Origin: CAMCXT01 sp046302715 | Lineage (GTDB): Bacteria; Bacteroidota; Bacteroidia; M30B66 | Direction: 5' to 3' | Assembly: GCA_046302715.1 (NCBI GenBank) | Contig: JBKCHQ010000182.1 | Location: 1-33,043 of the forward strand | Length of the DNA stretch: 33,043 nucleotides | Shown here: in pieces, positions 1 to 9,013 of the stretch | Layout of the letters: each line of letters opens with the position of its first letter | Numbering within the stretch: the stretch's first letter is position 1 | Position numbers and translations under genes: made by a program | Notes under the pieces: generated by a model | Database searches by the model: none | The model's input: the letters and a program-made list of their open reading frames with translations, nothing else | Told to the model about the DNA's origin: nothing

Positions 1-2266
1 CCGCATTATCGAGGAAGTGATCCAGCAAAACCTTGTTGCCCGGTATATCTTTCAATAAATCCACCACATGATTTTCGAGCTCTTCCTCGTTAATGACAAT
101 CTTCATGTTGTGACCGCCCACTACATAGCTGGGACGCACCAATAGTGGAAAGCCTAATTCACGCGCCAAATCAGAGGCTTGATCGGCATGCTCAATGACC
201 CCGAATTTAGGATACGGTATACCGTACTCCTTCAACAGCGTTGAAAACGAACCGCGATCTTCAGCTAAATCCAAACTTTTATATGACGTCCCGATAATTT
301 TTATGCCGTAACGATCCAACTTTTCGGCCAACTTCAATGCAGTTTGTCCACCTAGCTGCACGATAACCCCCTCGGGCTTTTCATGCAAAATGATGTCGTA
401 AATATGCTCCCAGAATACGGGCTCAAAATAAAGCTTATCGGCAATATCCGGGTCGGTGGATACCGTTTCGGGGTTGCAGTTAATCATTATGGTTTCATAA
501 CCACACTCTTTAGCGGCCAAAACCCCGTGCACACAACTGTAATCAAACTCTATCCCCTGCCCTATTCGGTTTGGCCCAGAACCCAACACCACAATTTTCT
601 TTCTATCGCTTACAATACTCTCGTTTTCTTCTTCAAAAGTTGAATAATAATAGGCTGTCTGTGCCTGAAACTCGGCTGCACAGGTATCTACCTGTTTATA
701 CACGCGCTTAATGCCCATTTCCTGCCGTTTCTTAAACACTTCACTTTCCAAGCACCTCAATAAATGCGCAATCTGCCGATCGGCATATCCTTTTTGTTTG
801 GCATCAAACATCAGCTCATGTGGAATACTGTCCACCGAATAGCGCTCAATTTCACGCTCCAGCTGTACCATCTCATCAATTTGGTTTAAAAACCAGGGGT
901 CGATTCGCGTAAGCTTATAAATAGTCTTAAACGGAATGCCCATGGTAAAAGCATCCTTAACATGAAACAATCGGTTCCAGCTCGGATTTTTAAGACTTTC
1001 TACCACTGCATCGGGATTGCGTAAATCTTTGCCATCTGCCCCTAAACCATTACGGCTTATTTCCAAGCTCTGACAGGCTTTTTGAAGGGCTTCTTGAAAA
1101 TTACGTCCAATGCCCATCACTTCACCTACCGATTTCATCTGCAGCCCAAGTGCTTTATCAGCATTTTTGAATTTATTGAAATTCCAGCGGGGTATCTTCA
1201 CAATCACATAATCGAGCGTAGGCTCAAAATAGGCGGTGGTTGTTCCGGTAACGGGATTCATCAACTCATCCAAATGATAGCCGATGGCCAGTTTTGCAGC
1301 AATTTTTGCAATAGGATATCCGGTAGCTTTTGATGCCAATGCCGAAGAACGGCTTACCCGCGGATTAATTTCAATGGCAATGATATCTTCGGTATCGGGA
1401 TCGAGTGCAAATTGTACGTTGCAGCCACCAGCAAACGTGCCAATGGAGCGCATTAACTTAATGGCCATATCGCGCATACGCTGATACACAGTATCGCTCA
1501 GTGTCATGGCGGGTGCTACGGTAATCGAATCACCGGTGTGTATGCCCATCGGATCGAAATTTTCGATGGAGCAAATAATAATCACATTATCGTTGGCATC
1601 GCGCAAAAGCTCCAGTTCGAATTCTTTCCAGCCGAATAAAGCCTTTTCTATAAGCACCTCATGTATGGGCGAGGCATGCAATCCACGGTTAAGCAGCTCA
1701 TCAAAATCTTCGCGGCGGTGAACAAACGCTCCGCCAGTACCACCAAGGGTGTATGACGGGCGAATTACCAACGGAAAGCCAATACGCTGGGCAATTTCTT
1801 TGCCCTCTAAAAAGGAGTTGGCCACCTGAGAAGGAGGTACACCAATACCCAAATCAATACACAATTGACGAAATTCCTCGCGATTCTCCGTTTTTTCAAT
1901 GGCATCAATATCCACCCCAATAATTCGAATGCCGTACTTTTTCCAGATGCCCATTTCATCGGCTTTCTTGCAAAGGTTTAGTGCGGTTTGTCCGCCCATG
2001 GTAGGCAATACGGCATCTATTTTTCGTTCTTCCAGAATTTTAACAATCGATTGCACCGTTAAAGGCAGCAAATACACATGATCAGCAGATACCTTATCGG
2101 TCATAATGGTAGCCGGATTGCTGTTGATGAGCGAAACTTCGATACCTTCGCTTCGGAGTGAACGGGCAGCCTGTGAGCCCGAATAATCGAATTCGCAGGC
2201 CTGACCGATAATAATGGGACCGCTTCCAATAATTAAAATGGATCGGATTGAGGTGTCTTTGGGCAT
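1..2266 (-). CDS. carB: Carbamoyl-phosphate synthase large subunit, 3' end beyond window
   Basis: CarB uses ammonia from CarA, bicarbonate and two ATP to make carbamoyl phosphate for pyrimidine and arginine synthesis in the cytoplasm. The protein begins MPKDTSIRSILIIGSGPIII, followed by GQACEFDYSGSQA and SEGIEVSLINSNPATIMTDK, which is the invariant CarB start. TMGGQTA of the first ATP-grasp domain lies near residue 85. KACQSLEISRNG near residue 396 marks the entry to the oligomerisation domain. The last visible residues, VLLDHFLDNA, lie in the second ATP-grasp domain. About 755 residues are visible of roughly 940-1070 expected. The stretches I translated at both ends and in the middle are in one frame. 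The start at 2266 is supported by the conserved N-terminus and by a promoter 22 bases upstream. carA is not in the window on the upstream side. Confidence 0.97.
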   Translation of the reverse strand, partial: MPKDTSIRSILIIGSGPIIIGQACEFDYSGSQAARSLRSEGIEVSLINSNPATIMTDKVSADHVYLLPLTVQSIVKILEERKIDAVLPTMGGQTALNLCKKADEMGIWKKYGIRIIGVDIDAIEKTENREEFRQLCIDLGIGVPPSQVANSFLEGKEIAQRIGFPLVIRPSYTLGGTGGAFVHRREDFDELLNRGLHASPIHEVLIEKALFGWKEFELELLRDANDNVIIICSIENFDPMGIHTGDSITVAPAMTLSDTVYQRMRDMAIKLMRSIGTFAGGCNVQFALDPDTEDIIAIEINPRVSRSSALASKATGYPIAKIAAKLAIGYHLDELMNPVTGTTTAYFEPTLDYVIVKIPRWNFNKFKNADKALGLQMKSVGEVMGIGRNFQEALQKACQSLEISRNGLGADGKDLRNPDAVVESLKNPSWNRLFHVKDAFTMGIPFKTIYKLTRIDPWFLNQIDEMVQLEREIERYSVDSIPHELMFDAKQKGYADRQIAHLLRCLESEVFKKRQEMGIKRVYKQVDTCAAEFQAQTAYYYSTFEEENESIVSDRKKIVVLGSGPNRIGQGIEFDYSCVHGVLAAKECGYETIMINCNPETVSTDPDIADKLYFEPVFWEHIYDIILHEKPEGVIVQLGGQTALKLAEKLDRYGIKIIGTSYKSLDLAEDRGSFSTLLKEYGIPYPKFGVIEHADQASDLARELGFPLLVRPSYVVGGHNMKIVINEEELENHVVDLLKDIPGNKVLLDHFLDNA

Positions 2267-2287
2267 AAAACCTATTATATCGGAATG

Positions 2288-2317
2288 CAAATGTAGGTGC
2301 TAATATATTCCCCGCAA
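2288..2317 (-). promoter_or_regulatory. Bacteroidota-type promoter of carB
   Basis: Read on the minus strand, TACATTTG (2295-2288) matches the TAnnTTTG -7 element of Bacteroidota sigma factors. A TTG at 2317-2315 lies exactly 19 bases upstream, the usual spacing of the -33 element. The -7 box ends 21 bases before the carB ATG, so the leader should be short. This is a sequence match only. Confidence 0.6.
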
Positions 2318-2394
2318 GGATTGTTTATTAATTGTTAATGCTTCTTAAAAAGATGTGTTAATTTTAGAATTATTTCAATTTAGCTTGCAACCTT

Positions 2395-4824
2395 ATGCTA
2401 AAAAGGCACCTTTCTTTGACGGTAATACTCCTCGTTTGGATGGCTTTACTGCGTTTAATGCTGTTCCAAACCGGAAGCTTACCGCCGCTTGGTACGTTTT
2501 TTAGTCCTTTCGAAGGCTTTTGGCAAAATGCCGATGCAACAGATAATGCCGAACCCTCGGCGGAAGACATAAAAGGCTTGCGTTCTAAGGCAAGAATAGT
2601 ATTTGACAAACGCGATGTGCCCCACATTTTCGCACAAAACGAGGAGGATTTGTATTTCCTTCAGGGCTATTTTACTGCAAGGCACCGGCTTTGGCAAATG
2701 GATATGCAGTCGCGAGCCGCCGGCGGACGGCTGGCCGAAGTACTGGGTCCCAAAATGCTTGACCGCGACCGCGAAAACCGCCGACTTGGCTTATTATATG
2801 GCGCAGAAAGAGCCTTGCAGGCCACCCAGGCCGATCCCAAATCCCGCATGATTCTGGAGCGCTATACAGAAGGGGTAAATGCTTGGATTCGTCAGCTTCA
2901 GCCCAAAGATTATCCCTTGGAATACAAGCTGCTCGACTTTAAACCTGAAGCCTGGACGCCCCTTAAAACATCGCTTATACTTAAATATATGGCCAATTTG
3001 CTTACAGGGTACGATACCGACTTTGAACAAAGCAATCTGGCTAAACTATACAGCAGTGAGACTGTGGAAGAACTTTTCCCTTATTTTCCCGATACTTTTA
3101 GCCCTATTGTTGAGCATTTATCTAACAATTCGGAGTCGAATAAAACCAAAACTATTGCTAAAAAGAAGAAAAGTAAACCAGCGGCTGAAGCTTCGTTAAA
3201 GGCAGCACAAACTGAACGCGAATTAGGCAGCAACAATTGGGCGGTTAGCGGAAAAATAACGGCAAACGGAAAACCGATTTTGTGCAACGATCCACATCTG
3301 AGCCTTAATTTACCAAGCATTTGGTACGAGATTCAGCTGCATGCTCCCGGTATGAACGTTTACGGCGTTTCTATTCCGGGTACACCTTGCGTAATTATAG
3401 GTTTCAATGAGCGCAATGCCTGGGGCATTACCAATACGGCCGTTGATGTGCGCGACTGGTATGCCATTACCTACCGAAACAGCAAAAAAAATGAATACCT
3501 GCTCGACTCTGCATGGAAAGCGGTACAACTCCGCATCGAAGCAATTTCGGTTCGAAACGGTGCCGTATTTTACGACACCATTCGTTATACCGAGCACGGA
3601 CCCGTATGCTACGATGAACGGTTTTACAAAAAGTCAGAAATGCAGGATATGGCCATGCGCTGGACGGCCCATGCCCCCTCCAATGAAATGATGACCTTTT
3701 ATAAATTAAACGCGTCAAAGACTTATGCCGATTTTAAAAACGCTACTTCGCACTTTCAAAGCCCGGCTCAAAATTTTGTTTTCGCTTCGATGAGCGACAC
3801 CATTGCCATCCAACCTACAGGGAGGTTTCCCATTCGAGCTGAAAATCAAGGTCGTTACATTCAAGAAGGTACGCAGTCGGCAGCGATATGGAAATCCTAT
3901 ATTCCGCTGAACCAACTACCCAATGAACTTAATCCCGAGCGCCATTTCGTAAGTTCGGCAAACCAGCATCCCGTTACAAAAAATTATCCGCACGACCTCT
4001 ATGGTTATTATGCCAACTACAGAGCACGACGGATTCACCAGAAATTATCGGAAGCCCGAAACATTCGAATTACCGATATGATGATGCTGCAAAACGATGT
4101 ATATAATTTAGGGGCATCAGAAGCTTTACCGCTTTTGCTGCAGGCCTTACCTAAAAGCAAACTCAATGCAGCTGAATCGGCCATGGCAACCATACTAGGC
4201 CAGTGGAATTACGAAAACACCGGCAATTCGGAGGCTGCTGCATATTATAAAGCATGGTCCGACGAGTTTTTACTGCTACTTTGGGATGAGATGGTCATAG
4301 AAAATCGTGTTTTGCCGAAACCCAACCATTTCGAAACCTGGAATTATTTGAAGCGCGTGCCAAATAATCCTTTTATAGATAACCGTGCCACTGCCGAAAG
4401 GGAAAATTTTGCAGCCATCGCCTTACTTTCTTTTAAACGTGCAGTAAAAAATTGTTCTTCCTGGAAAAATGAACATCCCACCCGTGAATTTAACTGGCAT
4501 GCCTATAAAAACACGGGCATCTGGCATCTTACGCAACAAGAAGCACTTTCCGAAATGGATGTAGCTTGTGGCGGCGGCGAAGAAATTGTAAATTATTCCA
4601 GTGCAAAAAAAGGCGCCAGCTGGAAGATGGTAGTAAGCCCGGGAAGCAGTAGTGATTATTACGGTATATATCCAGGCGGTCAATCTGGAAATCCGGGCAA
4701 CGTTGGTTATACCGGATTTATAAAAAAATGGGCCGAAGGCGCATATTATCCTCTCTTATTCTTAAAACCTGGCTCACAGCACAAAGACATTGCCTATGCA
4801 CTCGAAATCGAGCCCCAGCCGTAA
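2395..4824 (+). CDS. Penicillin acylase family Ntn-hydrolase (S45)
   Basis: This is an 809-residue precursor of the penicillin amidase / acyl-homoserine-lactone acylase family, which hydrolyses amide bonds after self-cleavage. A signal anchor at residues 5-27 points to export. The alpha-chain region has the family pattern around VPHIFAQNEEDLYFLQGYFTARHR-type sequence (residues 75-97). A lysine-rich linker (about 245-276) precedes GSNNWAVSG, where Ser279 would become the N-terminal nucleophile of the beta chain. The family sequence NDPHLSLNLPSIWYE follows near 298. Length agrees with family precursors. The substrate cannot be read from sequence: beta-lactam, acyl-homoserine lactone or another acyl amide are all possible. 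It is divergent from carB and overlaps the next gene by 29 bases. Confidence 0.9.
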   Translation: MLKRHLSLTVILLVWMALLRLMLFQTGSLPPLGTFFSPFEGFWQNADATDNAEPSAEDIKGLRSKARIVFDKRDVPHIFAQNEEDLYFLQGYFTARHRLWQMDMQSRAAGGRLAEVLGPKMLDRDRENRRLGLLYGAERALQATQADPKSRMILERYTEGVNAWIRQLQPKDYPLEYKLLDFKPEAWTPLKTSLILKYMANLLTGYDTDFEQSNLAKLYSSETVEELFPYFPDTFSPIVEHLSNNSESNKTKTIAKKKKSKPAAEASLKAAQTERELGSNNWAVSGKITANGKPILCNDPHLSLNLPSIWYEIQLHAPGMNVYGVSIPGTPCVIIGFNERNAWGITNTAVDVRDWYAITYRNSKKNEYLLDSAWKAVQLRIEAISVRNGAVFYDTIRYTEHGPVCYDERFYKKSEMQDMAMRWTAHAPSNEMMTFYKLNASKTYADFKNATSHFQSPAQNFVFASMSDTIAIQPTGRFPIRAENQGRYIQEGTQSAAIWKSYIPLNQLPNELNPERHFVSSANQHPVTKNYPHDLYGYYANYRARRIHQKLSEARNIRITDMMMLQNDVYNLGASEALPLLLQALPKSKLNAAESAMATILGQWNYENTGNSEAAAYYKAWSDEFLLLLWDEMVIENRVLPKPNHFETWNYLKRVPNNPFIDNRATAERENFAAIALLSFKRAVKNCSSWKNEHPTREFNWHAYKNTGIWHLTQQEALSEMDVACGGGEEIVNYSSAKKGASWKMVVSPGSSSDYYGIYPGGQSGNPGNVGYTGFIKKWAEGAYYPLLFLKPGSQHKDIAYALEIEPQP

Positions 4825-5179
4825 ATTGTTCTGGCTTCATGTTTTGGTTCTTACCACGCTAACCTTGCCTTTAGAAATTTACTTTAGATGGTGGAGCATT
4901 ATCCCAATTGGACTTATTTACGGCTTCGGTTTTTCCAAAAACATCTCTTCACCCTTTTTAATGGGTTTTATTTCCCTATTTGTGCAATGGACTTTATATG
5001 CGGCTTATCTCGATTTTCGCAATAACGGAATTTTGTCGGAGCGCATCATCAAACTTTTTCCCCTCCCCCACTACAGCCTCGTTCTCATTTTAGTAACAGG
5101 CTTAATTGGCGGTTTTTTGATGGGATTTACTGTACTAAGCGGAAATCGGGTACGCGCTCTCTTAGGACCTAAAAAATGA
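4796..5179 (+). CDS. Small integral membrane protein, unknown function
   Basis: The predicted protein has 127 residues and three or four hydrophobic segments (about 11-28, 32-46, 52-72 and 93-116). Short charged loops separate them and the C-terminus is basic. I do not recognise the family. A TTG codon at 4790 would add two residues; the ATG at 4796 is the more likely start. Its first codons overlap the last 29 bases of the acylase gene in another frame, which suggests translational coupling. It may be an accessory membrane protein, but nothing in the sequence shows a partnership with the acylase. It faces the CotH-like gene tail to tail, with 116 bases between. Confidence 0.7.
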   Translation: MHSKSSPSRKLFWLHVLVLTTLTLPLEIYFRWWSIIPIGLIYGFGFSKNISSPFLMGFISLFVQWTLYAAYLDFRNNGILSERIIKLFPLPHYSLVLILVTGLIGGFLMGFTVLSGNRVRALLGPKK

Positions 5180-5295
5180 GACCTCAAAATTCGACTTCCG
5201 CAGCTGAGTAACGTTCGAAAAAGCACTTGCGCCGAACAGATCTAGCATATCAACAGGGATATCGATAGTAAACATTTCTACAAATAATGGGTAAT

Positions 5296-7644
5296 TCAGA
5301 AACTGGACTTTTTACGATACGCTCTAATCACCAAAAACAACAAAGCTCCAATTAGAACTATTAACCACCAATAAACGGCTATAAACGATTTATTGGCTCG
5401 GTCCTTAGCTAGTAAATCTGAGAAATTTAATTTACCTAGCTTTTTAATTTTTAATTCTTTGATGGAGAGTTTATCCTTAATTTTTTCGACCAGAAAACCG
5501 GAATGTTCTATTTGCAGGGAATCAGAAATTGAAAAATATAAACTATCTACCCAATTATTTCGAGCATCAATAAGGCAAAACTGAGCTTGATTAATAAAGG
5601 AACGCTCCGAAAGAAAAGACTGTACTTTAATTTTTTTATTGCCAGTTAGCTGCATAAATAAATCAGGATTATTGGCAAAAACAATTTCTTCACCCGGACT
5701 CAATCGCAGTGCATTTATTGTGGTACTATCGCCCGTTACATCCTCATAGAGTCTCATATTGCTAATGTCAATAGTATCTTCTGAAGTATTTATAAGCGTA
5801 CAGAATAACAAGGGATTTTTCCAATTATTGTGTACATAATATTTCCTAAATGAAATTCGTCCTTTATAGGGAGATACACTTTTGTGGACATATTGAGCCT
5901 CAAGCGCTATGTTATCTTGAGAATTTATAACGCGTTTATTCTGAGTTTTTCCATCGCTCCATTTTACGAAAGAATATAAATGATTGGAATTAGTTGCCAG
6001 TAAGTCAATGGGCAATTGCTGAAAAAACAAACCCTTAATTTCATTAACCTTTAATGATGAACCATTCATGGTTAAACCCTTAAAATGAGAGTAGTTCTGA
6101 CTTGCAGTGAGCATAAAAAACGTTGTCTCAAGATTAAAAGCCGAAGCAAGTTGCTGATACACATTCTCGTACCTAGCATTAAAATAAAGCTTCAATTTTT
6201 CGATATTGCTTTCCCAGGTTTCGCGTTTTTCCCAATAAATACGTCCGCGCCGTAAAAAATGACGTTCAATCTCGGGTTCAATTTGCATTTTATTACGTGC
6301 TACTTTTTGATGAAAATTTTCAGAGCGTAAAACACTGGCCATCAAAAATGTATATTGATTTACGAACCTCTTTCGAAGGGTTTCATTTTTAAGCAGCACT
6401 TCCATAACTATGGTAGCGTATTGTGGATTGTACCAATAACGGCTTTGAGGTTGTAAGCGATCGGCTATAAAATTACGGTGCATAAAATCGTAATTGCAGC
6501 CTAAATCGGTATCATAGACTATCCATTTCCACGTTCCCTTTTTGTGTTTATAAAATCGGATATTACCTCTATAATCTGGATTATTAATAAATGTTTGGAA
6601 GATTTGAAAATTAAATAAATTCTCTACATCAACTTTTTGATTGATTTCGCTTAAAAAACTATCATTCAATACATTACTTTCTATAAACTGAAATGTTTTG
6701 GCGAATTCTGCATCATCCAAACCCGATCCTTGCAATTCGACGAACTCACCTTCTTTCCAATTAAATCGCTCCTTAAAATAATCTTCATTAATCTTTTCTC
6801 TTAAATTATGAATGCCCCAATAAATTCCATTAATATAAATAACCGCTGCACGTGAAGCCTTTATATCGAGCTTTAAATCAGCAGCCAAATGGCTCAAAGA
6901 GCGATCTTTAAGCCGAGTAACCCCTTGATCGTTACCCGATGTTCGTAACACTACATGCTGAAATTCCCTGAAAGGCAAATCCTCAAAGAGTTTAACTTTA
7001 ATTTTTCCTCTACCATGCTTTTCTTTTCGTGCCGATAATTGAAGCGATTTTTCTTTCCAACCCAATGTCATTCCTCCATAGGTTTTAAGGTCAAGCTGCA
7101 ATTCGTCGCATATTTTTTCGTTAAACATAAATTGAGCAAAGGCCGTGATGGCCTTTTTTTCCCATGCCTTGCCTTTAATGATGGCCGTGGGTTCGCCACC
7201 GACGGTTTCTTCTGCACCTTCGGCAGCCTCGACGGTTCCCTCATAAATTCCATTAGGCGGAAAAAACGCACTGTCCTCAACCACTAGCGCCACTACAGGC
7301 AAGCGATGCTGAATATTTGACAAATAATAGCCTACATAAGTAGCAGAATTCTGATTATTTCTTTTTCTAATTCTAAGATAGGAGGGTTTTGTAATGCTAA
7401 TAGTATCGGTAAACACACGACTTATTTTTTCGCCTAAAAGCTCAAAAATATAAGTATTGGTATTGCCCGTAATAGAGAGCAATATGGCGTTAGGATAGAT
7501 TCCCGGTTCGTGACTAAATTTCAAGTCCTCTAGCTCAAGCACCGAACGATACATATCTATTTGTCGCTCAGCCTTGTTATCCTGGGCTTTAGCACTGAAT
7601 ATCGAAATCGCGAAAACGAATACCCGAAATAAAGTTATTCTCAA
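5296..7644 (-). CDS. CotH-like kinase family exported protein with C-terminal membrane anchor
   Basis: The 782-residue protein starts with a signal peptide (cleavage after about residue 20, SAKA-QD). Residues about 180-390 carry the CotH pattern: the hydrophobic strand AAVIYINGIYWGIHNLREKI (267-286), then NNPDYRGNIRFYKHK (354-368) and WKWIVYDTDLGC (372-383), which are the phosphotransferase-like elements with acidic metal-binding residues. CotH proteins are atypical protein kinases in Bacillus spore coats; the substrate here is unknown. A lamin-tail-like beta region covers about 615-690 (NPLLFCTLINTSEDTIDISN). Residues about 755-775 form a membrane helix followed by basic residues. Many Bacteroidota CotH proteins end in a secretion-system sorting domain instead; this one is anchored. 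It lies 110 AT-rich bases downstream of paaD on the same strand, so read-through from the paa operon cannot be excluded. Confidence 0.82.
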   Translation of the reverse strand: MRITLFRVFVFAISIFSAKAQDNKAERQIDMYRSVLELEDLKFSHEPGIYPNAILLSITGNTNTYIFELLGEKISRVFTDTISITKPSYLRIRKRNNQNSATYVGYYLSNIQHRLPVVALVVEDSAFFPPNGIYEGTVEAAEGAEETVGGEPTAIIKGKAWEKKAITAFAQFMFNEKICDELQLDLKTYGGMTLGWKEKSLQLSARKEKHGRGKIKVKLFEDLPFREFQHVVLRTSGNDQGVTRLKDRSLSHLAADLKLDIKASRAAVIYINGIYWGIHNLREKINEDYFKERFNWKEGEFVELQGSGLDDAEFAKTFQFIESNVLNDSFLSEINQKVDVENLFNFQIFQTFINNPDYRGNIRFYKHKKGTWKWIVYDTDLGCNYDFMHRNFIADRLQPQSRYWYNPQYATIVMEVLLKNETLRKRFVNQYTFLMASVLRSENFHQKVARNKMQIEPEIERHFLRRGRIYWEKRETWESNIEKLKLYFNARYENVYQQLASAFNLETTFFMLTASQNYSHFKGLTMNGSSLKVNEIKGLFFQQLPIDLLATNSNHLYSFVKWSDGKTQNKRVINSQDNIALEAQYVHKSVSPYKGRISFRKYYVHNNWKNPLLFCTLINTSEDTIDISNMRLYEDVTGDSTTINALRLSPGEEIVFANNPDLFMQLTGNKKIKVQSFLSERSFINQAQFCLIDARNNWVDSLYFSISDSLQIEHSGFLVEKIKDKLSIKELKIKKLGKLNFSDLLAKDRANKSFIAVYWWLIVLIGALLFLVIRAYRKKSSF

Positions 7645-7754
7645 GCTTATTTTTTAATTATATTGAATAAAAATGGAGATTAATTAAAGTTATATTTCAA
7701 TTAATTTAATTAAAGACTAACAATCGGATTTTAATAATTCGGTTTTTAAAAGTT

Positions 7755-8261
7755 TCAACGCAAACATTTAAAATAGTCGAAAGGCTCCAAACAATCATTG
7801 CATTTAAACAAGGCTTTGCAAGCGGTTGATCCAAATTGACTAACCATAATGGTATTTCTACTTCCACATTGCGGGCAGGGCACCAGTCCTACATTTTGCA
7901 ATAATGCCGCTTTATCGGCGCTCTCTTCTAGGGGCGATGCAATTCCATAAGCCTCCAGTTTTTTGCGGCCTCCCTCGCTGATCCAATCGGTTGTCCAAGC
8001 CGGCTCTAACACCGACTCAATGCTTACAGTGTAGCCGGCATTTTCGAGGGCCTTCTTAATATCGCTTCCGATGACATCAGTAGCCGGACAGCCGCTGTAA
8101 GTAGGCGTAATTTTAACGTGAACAACGCCATTTTCTTCAGTTGCACTGCGCACAATGCCCAAATCCAAAACCGATAAAACCGGAATCTCGGGGTCAGATA
8201 CTGCCTCCAAAATGGGTCTTAAGTGAGACGCTATTGATTCCTGTTGAAGCGAAATTACCAT
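7755..8261 (-). CDS. paaD: Phenylacetyl-CoA epoxidase accessory protein PaaD
   Basis: PaaD (also named PaaJ) is a MIP18/DUF59-type protein thought to assist metal-centre assembly of the PaaABCE epoxidase. The N-terminal DUF59 domain (about 10-90) has SDPEIPVLSVLDLGIVR and TPTYSGCPATDVI with Cys58. The C-terminal cysteine-rich segment has CPQC (129-132), Cys148, CNDC (154-157) and Cys166, the PaaD-type metal-ribbon region absent from ordinary DUF59 proteins. Its 168 residues fit the family. The start overlaps the end of paaC by 7 bases. It is the last clear gene of the operon. Confidence 0.95.
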   Translation of the reverse strand: MVISLQQESIASHLRPILEAVSDPEIPVLSVLDLGIVRSATEENGVVHVKITPTYSGCPATDVIGSDIKKALENAGYTVSIESVLEPAWTTDWISEGGRKKLEAYGIASPLEESADKAALLQNVGLVPCPQCGSRNTIMVSQFGSTACKALFKCNDCLEPFDYFKCLR

Positions 8262-9007
8262 GTCATGTTTGGATACGTGCGCTGCATAAATTGCATTTCA
8301 GCCAACAAATAACCCATTTGTTCGCTGTGGCGGCCTTCTTTACCCCCACGCTGAAAATACGTCACATCGGGAACGATAAGCCCTGCTTTACGTATTTCGT
8401 GATTTATTGTGTTAAAATATTCATTTTTCACGTTCCTAACATCAACCGCAACTCCTGCATTACACATAGCCAATTCGTCTTCATCCATTTCAAACAACTC
8501 ATCGGTAAATACATACAATGCATCAATGGCTTCCTGCATCTTTTGTTTACTTTCCTCGGTACCATCACCTAAACGCAAAAACCAGTCACCCGAGAAACGC
8601 ACGTGATATTTAACTTCTTTAACCGACTTTAAAGCAATCGCCTTGAGCTGGGCATCAGTACTATTGGTCAACATTTGCAAAAATAACAGATGGTATTGAT
8701 CAAATAGAAATTGCCGTCCAATGGTAAAGGCAAAATTAATATTGGCTTGTTCGCACAGCAAGGCATTACGATACTGGCGCTCATTACGCAAAAATGCAAG
8801 GGTATCTTCGGTGGCACCATCGCCTAGCAGAGTAGCTGCATATTGATAATAACTGCGTACTTGCCCTAATAAATCAAGGCTGATATTCGTTAAAGCAATA
8901 TCGGTTTCAAGTGTTGGTCCATGGCCACACAATTCGCCTAAACGTTGCCCTAAAATGAGATTATTATCGGCAATGCCCAATAAATAATGTACCAGTTTAT
9001 TTTCCAT
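8255..9007 (-). CDS. paaC: Phenylacetyl-CoA epoxidase structural subunit PaaC
   Basis: PaaC (PaaI) is the ferritin-like structural partner that pairs with catalytic PaaA in the 1,2-phenylacetyl-CoA epoxidase. The 250-residue helical protein begins with LVHYLLGIADNNLILGQRLG and ends with the family signature GGKEGRHSEQMGYLLAEMQF followed by MQRTYPNMTW. VKYHVRFSGDW near residue 135 is also typical. PaaC is known to lack the complete diiron ligand set of PaaA. The ATG at 9007 sits 6 bases after the S41 peptidase gene ends, and the stop overlaps paaD, so both neighbours are probably co-translated. Confidence 0.96.
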   Translation of the reverse strand: MENKLVHYLLGIADNNLILGQRLGELCGHGPTLETDIALTNISLDLLGQVRSYYQYAATLLGDGATEDTLAFLRNERQYRNALLCEQANINFAFTIGRQFLFDQYHLLFLQMLTNSTDAQLKAIALKSVKEVKYHVRFSGDWFLRLGDGTEESKQKMQEAIDALYVFTDELFEMDEDELAMCNAGVAVDVRNVKNEYFNTINHEIRKAGLIVPDVTYFQRGGKEGRHSEQMGYLLAEMQFMQRTYPNMTW

Positions 9008-9013
9008 ATGCGG

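Noticed and set aside
2479..3718. Several antisense open frames of 60-95 codons over the acylase gene
   Set aside because: They lie wholly opposite a strongly supported gene, have no family resemblance, and reflect its base composition.
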